Program-made: the position numbers and the translations under genes
Shown: positions 17,215 through 24,964 of the stretch, piece after piece
Layout of the letters: every line of letters begins with the position of its first letter
Numbering within the stretch: the first letter of the stretch is position 1
Source of the DNA: Psychrobacillus sp044762855
Lineage (GTDB): Bacteria > Bacillota > Bacilli > Bacillales_A > Planococcaceae
NCBI RefSeq assembly: GCF_044762855.1
Contig: NZ_JBIWFB010000001.1
Span: 682,001 to 746,000, forward strand
Reading direction: 5' to 3'
DNA: 64,000 bases
The notes under the pieces: generated by a model
Database searches by the model: none
What the model saw: the letters and a program-made list of their open reading frames with translations, nothing else
What the model was told of the DNA's origin: nothing

Positions 17215-18369
17215 ATGCCTTTAAGCATTAATCCGCGTGCTAAAGCGCTTGAAGTACCAGGTATTCGGCAGTTTTCTAATCAATTGGTGAATTTTCCTGA
17301 TGCAATCAATTTAACAATCGGACAGCCTGACTTTCCGACACCTATTTCTGTAAAAGAGGCAGGAATACGTGCAATCGAACAAGATTTAACTGGCTATTCT
17401 CATAATGCAGGATTATTAGAACTACGGGAAGCTGTTAGTCACTTTTTCATAACTAAATATGGATTTTCGTATGATCCACAGCATGAAGTGGTTATTACAA
17501 ATGGTGCTAGTGAAGGAATAGATTCGATTTTCCGGACTATTTTAGAAGAAGGGGACGAGGTTATTTTACCAGCCCCAATCTATTCCGGATATGTGCCGAT
17601 CATTGAATTATGCGGTGCAAAAGTTGTCTATTTAGACACAACCAAAACTGGACTACAGCCATCTGCTAAAGAACTAGAAAAGTTAATAACAGAAAAAACA
17701 AAAGCTATTCTATTTAATAATCCTTCTAATCCAACAGGGGTTGTCATCCAAAAAGAAATAATGGATGAGCTAGCTCAGATGCTGCAAAACAAAGATGTTT
17801 ATATTCTTACAGATGAAATATATAGTGAAAATACGTTTACAGGATCCCATATCTCTCTCGCTTCATATAAAGAGCTTCGGGAAAAACTTTTTTATTTACA
17901 TGGTGTTTCAAAATCCCATTCCATGACGGGATGGAGAATTGGTTTTGTCATGGGTCCAACTACTATTATGAAACAAGTAATGTTAGTGCATTCGTATAAC
18001 TCTATTTGCGCGTCCTTGCCGGCTCAATACGCCGCAATCGAAGCACTGACGAATGCAAAAGATACACCTGAAGAAATGAATGTGGAATATGTGAAAAGAC
18101 GTGACTATGTATATAACCGTTTAGTAGAAATGGGCTTGTCCGTTGAAAAGCCGAACGGTGCATTTTATATTTTTCCTTCCATTGAAAAATACGGCTTGAG
18201 TTCATTTGATTTTGCGACTAAGCTATTACATGAAAGCGGCGTTGCTGTTGTTCCGGGTAGTACATTTACACCTTATGGCGAAGGATATATTCGGATTTCA
18301 TATGCTTATGCTATGCCAATTCTCATCGAAGGGCTAAATCGATTAGAGACATTTATAGATTCTCTTTAA
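17215..18369 (+). CDS. Class I/II PLP-dependent aminotransferase (PatA-like)
   Basis: A 384-residue fold-type I aminotransferase. NPSNPTG (near residue 168) binds the cofactor and substrate, DEIYSENTF holds the PLP aspartate and tyrosine, and the Schiff-base lysine K233 is in SKSHSMTGWRIGF. FYIFPSI and RISYAYAM carry the C-terminal arginine. It resembles Bacillus PatA/YugH. It is the last gene of the gntR-dctPQM operon (22-base gap, AAGGATGA site). The plausible role is transamination of the 2-oxoacid made or imported by this locus. Its amino acid specificity cannot be read. Confidence 0.85.
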   Translation: MPLSINPRAKALEVPGIRQFSNQLVNFPDAINLTIGQPDFPTPISVKEAGIRAIEQDLTGYSHNAGLLELREAVSHFFITKYGFSYDPQHEVVITNGASEGIDSIFRTILEEGDEVILPAPIYSGYVPIIELCGAKVVYLDTTKTGLQPSAKELEKLITEKTKAILFNNPSNPTGVVIQKEIMDELAQMLQNKDVYILTDEIYSENTFTGSHISLASYKELREKLFYLHGVSKSHSMTGWRIGFVMGPTTIMKQVMLVHSYNSICASLPAQYAAIEALTNAKDTPEEMNVEYVKRRDYVYNRLVEMGLSVEKPNGAFYIFPSIEKYGLSSFDFATKLLHESGVAVVPGSTFTPYGEGYIRISYAYAMPILIEGLNRLETFIDSL

Positions 18370-18375
18370 TATATG

Positions 18376-18413
18376 CAGACACTAGACTTCATAGTTTAGT
18401 GTCTGTTTTCTTT
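18376..18413 (+). terminator. Terminator of the TRAP/aminotransferase operon
   Basis: CAGACACTA ... TAGTGTCTG (9-bp stem with further pairing toward the loop) followed by TTTTCTTTTTT. Confidence 0.88.
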
Positions 18414-18449
18414 TTTCTGTCATTGAAAAAATTATTGCAAATTTACCTA

Positions 18450-18476
18450 TTGAAGTTTACGTTAACGTAAATGGTA
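18450..18476 (+). promoter_or_regulatory. Candidate MerR/LiuR-type operator in the promoter of the acyl-CoA operon
   Basis: TTTACGTTAACGTAAA (18456-18471) is a perfect 16-bp palindrome starting just after a TTGAAG hexamer. A palindrome inside the -35/-10 spacer is the usual MerR arrangement, and TTTACG-N4-CGTAAA resembles published LiuR sites controlling acyl-CoA catabolism. The regulator gene follows 41 bases downstream, suggesting autoregulation. Confidence 0.65.
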
Positions 18477-18512
18477 AGCTGGAAATAGAATCCTAAAGGG
18501 GTGGGGATCTGT

Positions 18513-18875
18513 ATGAAAAGTATTTCAGAAGTTGCGAAAGAGTTTGGGGTGACGACACGCACAATACGATATTATGAGGAAATCGGATTACTCAAGCCAA
18601 CTAGAAATGAAGGAAATCATAGGTTTTATGGACCTGCAGACTTAGTAAAACTAAAACTGATTCAAAGAGGGAAACAATTTGGGTTTCAACTAGATGAAAT
18701 TAAAGAAATGGTACTATTGTTTGACCAGGATAGAACGGGTACACAACAACTGAAACGGACGATTGAATATGGAAAGCAACGCATTCATGAAATAGAAAAC
18801 AAAATAATAGAATTAGAGGAAATGAAAGAAGAAATGGAAAAACTACTCATAATATTTTCGGAGAAATTAAAATAA
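18513..18875 (+). CDS. MerR-family transcriptional regulator
   Basis: A 120-residue regulator: an N-terminal winged helix-turn-helix (SEVAKEFGVTTRTIRYYEE, residues about 3-21), then a long coiled-coil dimerisation helix (about 75-115). It has no C-terminal cysteine cluster and no effector domain, so it is not a metal or drug sensor of the CueR or BmrR kind. It matches the short LiuR-like group next to acyl-CoA genes. The ATG at 18513 with AAAGGGGTGGGG upstream is preferred over a GTG four codons earlier. It leads the operon with the ligase and dehydrogenase. Confidence 0.88.
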   Translation: MKSISEVAKEFGVTTRTIRYYEEIGLLKPTRNEGNHRFYGPADLVKLKLIQRGKQFGFQLDEIKEMVLLFDQDRTGTQQLKRTIEYGKQRIHEIENKIIELEEMKEEMEKLLIIFSEKLK

Positions 18876-18892
18876 AGGGGATTAAGTAAAAG

Positions 18893-20395
18893 ATGAATCT
18901 ATCTACTATTTTAGAAAATAACGCTAGAAAATATCCGGAAAACGAAGCTGTCATTGGCATGGGGCAACGTCTGACTTATAAAGTATTAAATGAACAGGTG
19001 GAGAAATTGGCAAAAGCATTGTTGAATAAAGGCATTTCAAAAGGTGATAAAATCGTTTTATTTATGCCCAATGTGCCAGAATTCATCGTTACTTATTTCG
19101 CAGTACATCGTATAGAGGCGATCATTGTACCGATAAATGCAAAATCAACATTAGCAGAAATTGAATATATATTGGAAAACTCAGATGCCAAAGGGTTAAT
19201 TGTACATGATTTATTATTCCAGAGCGTTGTGCATTTAAATAGTGTTTATTTATTGATAAAGACAGGAGAAGAATATCCAGGTTGGCTATCCTTTGAAAAG
19301 CTACAGGTAGAAGCGGATGGAAAAGATTTACCTTACTCGCAAGCAAAAGAGGATGAACCTTGTACGATTTTATATACTTCTGGGACAACAGGTCAACCTA
19401 AAGGGGTATTATTTAGCCATCGAAATATATTAACAGTGGCGAAAATGATCTGTATTGAAATGGAGATGAAACCAGAAAGTAGACTGTTATTAATGATGCC
19501 TTTAAGCCATTCAGCTCCGCTCCATTTATTTTTAATGGCAGGCATGATTGTAGGGGCAACGCATGTATTAACGCCAACATTTACTCCGGAGCTTCTATTG
19601 AAAACGGTGCAAACGGAAAAGACGACTCATTTTTTCGGAGCACCCGTTGCATATTTATTAACAGGAAAAGATCCAAGTATAAGAGAAACAGATTTAACTT
19701 CGATGAAATGGTGGGTTTATGGGGGAGCACCACTTTCCAGTGGAGAAGTAAAATTTGTAAAAGAAGCATTCCAAACGGACAATCTTGTTTGTGTATACGG
19801 ATTAACAGAAGCTGGTCCGAGCGGCACGCTGCTCTTAGGACATGAGCATGAGGCAAAAGCAGGCAGTATCGGCAAAAGAGCAGCACTATTTACAGAAATT
19901 CGTATTGTAAATGCAGATGGGAAAGATACTCAAGTAGATGAAGTTGGAGAAATTTATCTTCGCGGAGAGGGAACGATGCTCGGTTATTATAAAAATAAAG
20001 AAGCAACCCAAGCCACATTTGACGGAGATTGGTTAAAGACAGGGGATCTTGCGAGAATCGATGAAGATGGTTATATATTCATAGTGGATCGTAAAAAAGA
20101 TTTAATAATTTCAGGTGGAGTGAATATTTATCCGAAAGAAATAGAGGACGTTATTATTACGCATGATGAATTGTCGGAAGTGGCAGTAATTGGAGTCCCA
20201 CATGAAGAGTGGGGAGAAACTGTTAAAGTTTTTTACGCAGGAAGTCGTTTCATCGATTCAGACGAACTCAAGTCGTTTTTAAGCGGCAAGCTTGCTAGCT
20301 ATAAAATTCCAAAACTGTTTGAACAAGTAGATGCTCTTCCGCGAAATACATCAGGAAAAATATTGAAGCAATCGCTAAGGAAAGGAGCCAATTAA
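18893..20395 (+). CDS. Acyl-CoA synthetase (AMP-forming)
   Basis: A 500-residue ANL-superfamily ligase that activates a carboxylic acid to acyl-AMP and then acyl-CoA. Motifs: P-loop TILYTSGTTGQPKG near residues 158-171, VYGLTEAGPSG (A5), GEIYLRGEGTMLGYY, WLKTGDLARIDEDGY (A7), DRKKDLIISGGVNIYPKEIE (A8), and the catalytic C-terminal lysine in PRNTSGKILK near 490. Chain length is uncertain; neighbours suggest a fatty or branched acid. It is 17 bases after merR and one base before the dehydrogenase start. Confidence 0.9.
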   Translation: MNLSTILENNARKYPENEAVIGMGQRLTYKVLNEQVEKLAKALLNKGISKGDKIVLFMPNVPEFIVTYFAVHRIEAIIVPINAKSTLAEIEYILENSDAKGLIVHDLLFQSVVHLNSVYLLIKTGEEYPGWLSFEKLQVEADGKDLPYSQAKEDEPCTILYTSGTTGQPKGVLFSHRNILTVAKMICIEMEMKPESRLLLMMPLSHSAPLHLFLMAGMIVGATHVLTPTFTPELLLKTVQTEKTTHFFGAPVAYLLTGKDPSIRETDLTSMKWWVYGGAPLSSGEVKFVKEAFQTDNLVCVYGLTEAGPSGTLLLGHEHEAKAGSIGKRAALFTEIRIVNADGKDTQVDEVGEIYLRGEGTMLGYYKNKEATQATFDGDWLKTGDLARIDEDGYIFIVDRKKDLIISGGVNIYPKEIEDVIITHDELSEVAVIGVPHEEWGETVKVFYAGSRFIDSDELKSFLSGKLASYKIPKLFEQVDALPRNTSGKILKQSLRKGAN

Positions 20396-20396
20396 A

Positions 20397-22031
20397 ATGG
20401 AGCATAATAACTTCTATATATACGATGAAACGCTACACGATATATTAAAGACTAAGCTAGACGCAGATTTTCAATCTTTTGCAGAGATAGAACTAACTAA
20501 GTTTGGAGAGCTTGTAGCAAATGAAATAGATCAACGTGCACTTCATACGGATAGAGAAGGAGAGCCAAAGCTTATAAAATATGACAGATTCGGCGATGAT
20601 CAGTCATTCGTTTGGGTAAATGAAGGCTATAAACAGACAGTGAAAGAAACGTATGAAACGGGGATTGTCGGTTATTTGCATAAAGATATTCCGGAACTCG
20701 GGCATAAAGGAAATTATGTATATAGCTTTGCTCAAGGGTATTTATTGTCCCAAGCGGAGCCAGGTTTTTATTGTCCTGTCACTTTGACGATGGCCACTAG
20801 TTTTTTACTAGACCATTATGCAACTAGTGAAGTAAGGGAACGATTCCTACCTCATGTAGCTGCTACAGGTGACGTAGAACTATATGAAGGGGCTACATTT
20901 TTAACGGAGCGGCAAGGGGGTTCCGATGTAGGAGCAAATGTAGTGAAAGCTGTCGAGGATGGGGAGCATTTTCGTTTATATGGCGAGAAGTATTTCGCTT
21001 CTAATGCAGGTATGGCAGGGGTTGCAATGGTTCTTGCTAGAAAAGAGAATGCCCCAAGTGGCTCCAAAGGGCTTACTTTATTTGCGGTACCTTGGAGAAA
21101 TGAAGATAATACTTTAAACGGTATAAAAATTAGACGGCTAAAGGATAAATTAGGAGTTCGAGCAGTTCCAAGCGGTGAAGTAGAATTTGATGGTGCTGTC
21201 GGATATGTAGTAGGTGATCCAACAAATGGGCTTAAATATATGCTAGAGGCACTAAATTTATCTAGAATTTGCAATACAGTCGCTTCACTGGGGATTATGC
21301 GTCGTGCTTACAATGAAGCATTTTCATATGCGGAGAAGCGGACTGCTTTTGGAAGTAAGCTAAACGAGTTTCCAATGGTACAAGATTCTCTAGGACGCTT
21401 ACGTGCAAAATTGGAAATCGAATTATATGCCACTTTCGAATTAATCGTACTTTACGATCGGGTCGTCAGTGGAGCAGCATCGGAGGAAGAAATCCTATTA
21501 AATCGACTGCTAATTGCATTATTGAAAAAAGAAACAGCAGAACAAGCAATTCATTTTGCACATGAAGCTATCGAAATGCATGGAGGAAATGGATACATTG
21601 AAGATTTTGTAACACCACGATTATTACGGGATGCGCAAGTGTTAACTGTTTGGGAAGGCACAGCCAATATACTAGCATTAGAGCTAGTGCGACTAGTGAA
21701 TAAATTTGATATACACAAATTGTTTATAGACAATTTAGAAAGTCGCCTAACGAAGTGTGGGGACTCTAGTTTAGTAGAAATCGTTGCATCTAAATTAGCT
21801 GAATTAAAAGAAGAACTTCATGTATTTGCAAACATAGATGATGCCCTGCAAACATTTGAAGCGAAAAGGTTGGCTCAAAAGATGGTCCGCGTGTTCGAGA
21901 GTGTCATTGCTGTGGAAATAGAAAGCAAGCCTCATATTGGTTTACTAAGTACTATTTTTATAGAAGATACTTGGTCATTGCGAAAGGTGGGAGATGCAAT
22001 GGTGACGTGTGAATGGTTTCAGAAAAAATAG
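20397..22031 (+). CDS. Acyl-CoA dehydrogenase (AidB-like long form)
   Basis: FAD enzyme of 544 residues, introducing the alpha-beta double bond into acyl-CoA. It is longer than ordinary acyl-CoA dehydrogenases (about 380) and follows the AidB/isovaleryl-like long architecture. Motifs: FLTERQGGSDVGAN near residue 167, KYFASNAGMA, LSRICNTVASLGIMRRAY, KRTAFG and AIEMHGGNGYIEDF, the last in the region of the catalytic glutamate. GGAG lies 9 bases before the ATG. It is the last gene of the MerR operon. DNA repair by AidB itself is a minor alternative reading; the neighbouring CoA ligase favours catabolism. Confidence 0.87.
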   Translation: MEHNNFYIYDETLHDILKTKLDADFQSFAEIELTKFGELVANEIDQRALHTDREGEPKLIKYDRFGDDQSFVWVNEGYKQTVKETYETGIVGYLHKDIPELGHKGNYVYSFAQGYLLSQAEPGFYCPVTLTMATSFLLDHYATSEVRERFLPHVAATGDVELYEGATFLTERQGGSDVGANVVKAVEDGEHFRLYGEKYFASNAGMAGVAMVLARKENAPSGSKGLTLFAVPWRNEDNTLNGIKIRRLKDKLGVRAVPSGEVEFDGAVGYVVGDPTNGLKYMLEALNLSRICNTVASLGIMRRAYNEAFSYAEKRTAFGSKLNEFPMVQDSLGRLRAKLEIELYATFELIVLYDRVVSGAASEEEILLNRLLIALLKKETAEQAIHFAHEAIEMHGGNGYIEDFVTPRLLRDAQVLTVWEGTANILALELVRLVNKFDIHKLFIDNLESRLTKCGDSSLVEIVASKLAELKEELHVFANIDDALQTFEAKRLAQKMVRVFESVIAVEIESKPHIGLLSTIFIEDTWSLRKVGDAMVTCEWFQKK

Positions 22032-22033
22032 TA

Positions 22034-22085
22034 ATAGATCGCTTCCTCCGTTCATTATTTCAGCGGTGGAAGCGATCTATTTTTA
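22034..22085. terminator. Strong terminator between convergent acyl-CoA and LCP genes
   Basis: ATAGATCGCTTCC pairs perfectly with GGAAGCGATCTAT (13 bp), followed by TTTTTAATTGG on the plus strand. On the minus strand it is followed by TACTATTTTTT, so it may serve both genes. Confidence 0.9.
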
Positions 22086-22087
22086 AT

Positions 22088-22180
22088 TGGTTGCTCTCGA
22101 ATGTTATTTAGCTGCTTTGAACTATCATTCAGTTGCCTTCGAAAACTAATGAGTTGCCCCCATACATCAATTGGTCTCCC
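22088..22180. repeat. 21-bp-phased intergenic repeat, AGTTGC type
   Basis: Units begin at 22088, 22109, 22130, 22151 and 22172, each exactly 21 bp apart. The core is (T/C/G)(A/G)GYTGC, followed by a pyrimidine-rich stretch and a unit end of A(A/T)T; TCGAA occurs in two units. It fills the gap between the terminator and the convergent LCP stop. No gene is present. Confidence 0.75.
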
Positions 22181-22198
22181 TAAGCCAAAATTTAGATA

Positions 22199-23104
22199 CT
22201 AGTCGATTTCCAAATGCTCTTTCAACTTGAGCGTTATTTGCGCAAGTTCTTCCTCATCCATTACATAATACCAAATCCCATCCATTCGTTTTCCTTCACC
22301 ATGTTCAAAAGCAATCGTATCTATTTGATTCAATGCATTCTTGTAGCCTTTTTGAATATCTAACATTTGATCTAAGGTCATATTGGTACGGATATTCTGC
22401 TCGAAAATGTTTAACAGCTCTTTATAATTCAGCAAACTATTAATGGAAGCACCTTTTTTTAAAACAGCTTGCAGTACTTGCTTTTGTCTAGCTTGTCTAC
22501 CGAAATCCCCTAGTGGATCACTCATTCGCATGCGCACATAACTAAGCGCTTGTTCCCCATTTAAGTGAATAGTTCCTTTATTAAAAGTAAACTCATCTTC
22601 TGTAAAAGCAGTTGTATTTTCAACTGACACTCCGCCTACTACCTCTACTATTTGTAGGAAGCTTTCCATATTAACTTGAACGACGTAGTCAATCGGGATA
22701 TTCAGTAGTTTTTCAACGGAGTGGAGGGACATGTCGATCCCACCAAAAGCGTAGGCGTGATTTATCTTATCAACCTTATCCATTCCGACCATTTCGGTAT
22801 ATGTATCTCTCGGAATACTGACCATTTTAATGGAGTTCGTCGATGGATTAACAGTCAAAACAATCATCGTATCAGAACGTCCGACATCTTCCTCCCGTTC
22901 ATCTACACCTAGTAAAAGCAAAGAGAAAGGCTCTTTCTTTACTAACTCCACATCATTTTCTCTTAATATAGAAGTTTTCCGAATTTCCGGCGCTTGAATT
23001 GATTCCATCGCAACAGAGACGTCGTTATACAAAACACTTGCATATATAACACCTCCAAGTAGGAAACAGGCAATTAGCGTAATCCAAATTATTCTTTTTG
23101 ACAT
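22199..23104 (-). CDS. LytR-CpsA-Psr (LCP) family protein, copy 1
   Basis: A 301-residue membrane-anchored extracellular enzyme: one N-terminal membrane helix (about residues 5-25), then the LCP domain. Conserved features: LLLGVDERE near 64, GRSDTMIVLTVNP, VSIPRDTYTEM (the arginine that binds the polyprenyl pyrophosphate), KINHAYAFGG, and a later YVRMRMSDPLGDFGRQARQKQ block with further conserved arginines. LCP enzymes transfer glycopolymers from lipid carrier to peptidoglycan. It is monocistronic and distant from the polymer operon; a second LCP gene ends that operon. Confidence 0.9.
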   Translation of the reverse strand: MSKRIIWITLIACFLLGGVIYASVLYNDVSVAMESIQAPEIRKTSILRENDVELVKKEPFSLLLLGVDEREEDVGRSDTMIVLTVNPSTNSIKMVSIPRDTYTEMVGMDKVDKINHAYAFGGIDMSLHSVEKLLNIPIDYVVQVNMESFLQIVEVVGGVSVENTTAFTEDEFTFNKGTIHLNGEQALSYVRMRMSDPLGDFGRQARQKQVLQAVLKKGASINSLLNYKELLNIFEQNIRTNMTLDQMLDIQKGYKNALNQIDTIAFEHGEGKRMDGIWYYVMDEEELAQITLKLKEHLEID

Positions 23105-23301
23105 GCGGGCCCTCGATTCTGTTATTAGAAACGTATGTTTATATGTATGAATGAATAGAAAGAATTAGTAATGGTAGTATGTATAAAATCTCACTTGTTT
23201 AACCCTAAAGTACCTTCCTGCTTCTTTAAGAGGAAAAGCCCACTGAAATATGCTAATATAGGGTGATAATATGAATTCGAAGCTTGCAGGAGGAAATCCA
23301 A

Positions 23302-24657
23302 TTGACTGTTACAAAACAAGCCTTCTCACTAAACTTTTCTTTACTTTCGAAGTTTATAAATGAAGAAGAAAAAAATAAATATACAAATATAATTAGTATG
23401 ATACATGAAGAAATGCATTCACCAACAAGCAAGGACCGCGATGCATTAGGTTGGGTAGAACTAGCAATTAAAAAAGATCAACAAGAAATAGAGCAAATGC
23501 TGGCTGTTGCAAATGAAATAAGAACAAAATCTGCCGTATTGATCGTAATCGGTATTGGTGGATCGTATTTAGGAGCAAAAGCAGTGCAAGATGCATTGTC
23601 CCCTTATTTTTCTAAAAAAGTGGGAGAAACAGAAGTGATTTATGCAGGGCAAAATATGAGTGGAGCCTATATTAATCAACTACTTCAATATGTAGAAGAC
23701 CGAGAAGTGTATGTAAATGTCATCTCTAAATCAGGAACAACGCTCGAACCTGCTATTTCGTTCCGAGTTATTAAGTCTTATATGAAAAAACGCTACGGTG
23801 AAGAAATAAAAAATAGAATTATTTTAACGACTGATCCGACAAATGGTTTACTGCGAAAGCTAGCACAAGAAGAAGGCTTTCGAAGCTTTGAAGTTCCAGC
23901 AGATGTAGGTGGACGCTTTTCAGTCCTAACGCCAGTTGGATTATTTCCATTAGCGGTAGGCGGAATCGATATTAGAGCTTTATTAGATGGTGCCAAACAA
24001 GCAACTAATGATTTAATGTTTTCCAATTACAAAGAAAATGAAGCATATGAATATGCCTTATCGAGATATTTACTCGAGAAAAAAGGATATATAATTGAAA
24101 TAATGGCCTCTTTTGAGCCTTCTTTACGTAATGTATTTGAATGGTGGAAGCAACTATTCGGTGAAAGTGAAGGGAAAGACGAAAAAGGCATTTTCCCTGT
24201 TTCTGTTACATATACAACGGATTTACACTCGATTGGCCAGTATATTCAAGCTGGCAAACGCCAAATCTTTGAAACAATTTTACATGTACGCAATCAAAAA
24301 GAAGACTGCACAATTCAATTGGTAGAAAATAATTTTGATCAACTAAATTTCTTAGAAAACAAAACATTCCATGATATTAATACAATCGCGAAAAATAGTT
24401 CCATATTAGCGCATTATGATGGCGGGGTTCCTGTAATTCAAGTAGAGATTGATAAGCTAGATGAATACCATCTAGGATATTTACTTTATTTCTACGAAAA
24501 AGCATGCGCAATGAGCGCTTATTTATCAGAAGTAAATCCGTTCGACCAACCAGGAGTAGAGTCGTATAAAAATAATATTTTCGCTCTACTGAATAAACCA
24601 GGATATGAATCGTTGAAAGAAGAATTGGAAGAAAGACTTAGTGAGATTTTTGAGTGA
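23302..24657 (+). CDS. pgi: Glucose-6-phosphate isomerase
   Basis: Interconverts glucose-6-phosphate and fructose-6-phosphate (glycolysis; supplies hexose phosphate for cell-wall precursors). 451 residues, typical for Bacillales Pgi. Motifs: VIGIGGSYLGAKA near residue 78, SKSGTTLEPA near 144 (phosphate binding), the GGRFSVLTPVG block, and a C-terminal region with the catalytic glutamate and lysine. Start: TTG at 23302, because AGGAGG at 23289-23294 lies inside the longer in-frame reading. It is a single gene with its own terminator. Confidence 0.95.
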   Translation: MTVTKQAFSLNFSLLSKFINEEEKNKYTNIISMIHEEMHSPTSKDRDALGWVELAIKKDQQEIEQMLAVANEIRTKSAVLIVIGIGGSYLGAKAVQDALSPYFSKKVGETEVIYAGQNMSGAYINQLLQYVEDREVYVNVISKSGTTLEPAISFRVIKSYMKKRYGEEIKNRIILTTDPTNGLLRKLAQEEGFRSFEVPADVGGRFSVLTPVGLFPLAVGGIDIRALLDGAKQATNDLMFSNYKENEAYEYALSRYLLEKKGYIIEIMASFEPSLRNVFEWWKQLFGESEGKDEKGIFPVSVTYTTDLHSIGQYIQAGKRQIFETILHVRNQKEDCTIQLVENNFDQLNFLENKTFHDINTIAKNSSILAHYDGGVPVIQVEIDKLDEYHLGYLLYFYEKACAMSAYLSEVNPFDQPGVESYKNNIFALLNKPGYESLKEELEERLSEIFE

Positions 24658-24670
24658 GTGTGAGAGACAT

Positions 24671-24715
24671 AAGGTCAGTACAAGGGAAATTTCCTTTGTA
24701 TTGGCCTTTTTTGTA
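24671..24715 (+). terminator. Terminator of pgi
   Basis: AAGGTCAGTACAAGGG and CCTTTGTATTGGCCTT form a long stem with G-U pairs, followed by TTTTTTG. Confidence 0.8.
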
Positions 24716-24760
24716 AGGGATAAGAGTGAAAACTGTCTAAAGAGCCTAGTGGGAATACAT

Positions 24761-24831
24761 CTAGTTAAGCGATCTAGCCTTTAGTTGGAAAAATGAGAGT
24801 GTTAGTTGGAAAAATACTTTAGTTGTAAAAC
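24761..24831. repeat. Short 21-bp-phased repeat, TTAGTTGGAAAAAT type
   Basis: TTAGTTGGAAAAAT occurs at 24781 and 24802 (exactly 21 bp apart), with a degenerate TTAGTTGTAAAA at 24819 and a CTAGTTAAG at 24761. It lies in the 307-base convergent gap between pgi and secA2, which otherwise holds only the two terminators. No gene is seen in the gap. Confidence 0.55.
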
Positions 24832-24917
24832 CCAGGATTTAGGAGGTATTTCTCCCTAGCCAGCTTAATCTCTGGAGCTCTGACACTATTTTCTTCCCTC
24901 AGTCTCCAAAATAAAAA

Positions 24918-24955
24918 GAGTGTTGAAAGTGACCAAGCACTTCCAACACTCAAAA
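24918..24955 (-). terminator. Terminator of secA2
   Basis: On the minus strand GAGTGTTGGAAGTG ... CACTTTCAACACTC is followed by TTTTTAT. The plus strand also shows a run of six A/T after it. Confidence 0.85.
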
Positions 24956-24964
24956 AAACTATTA

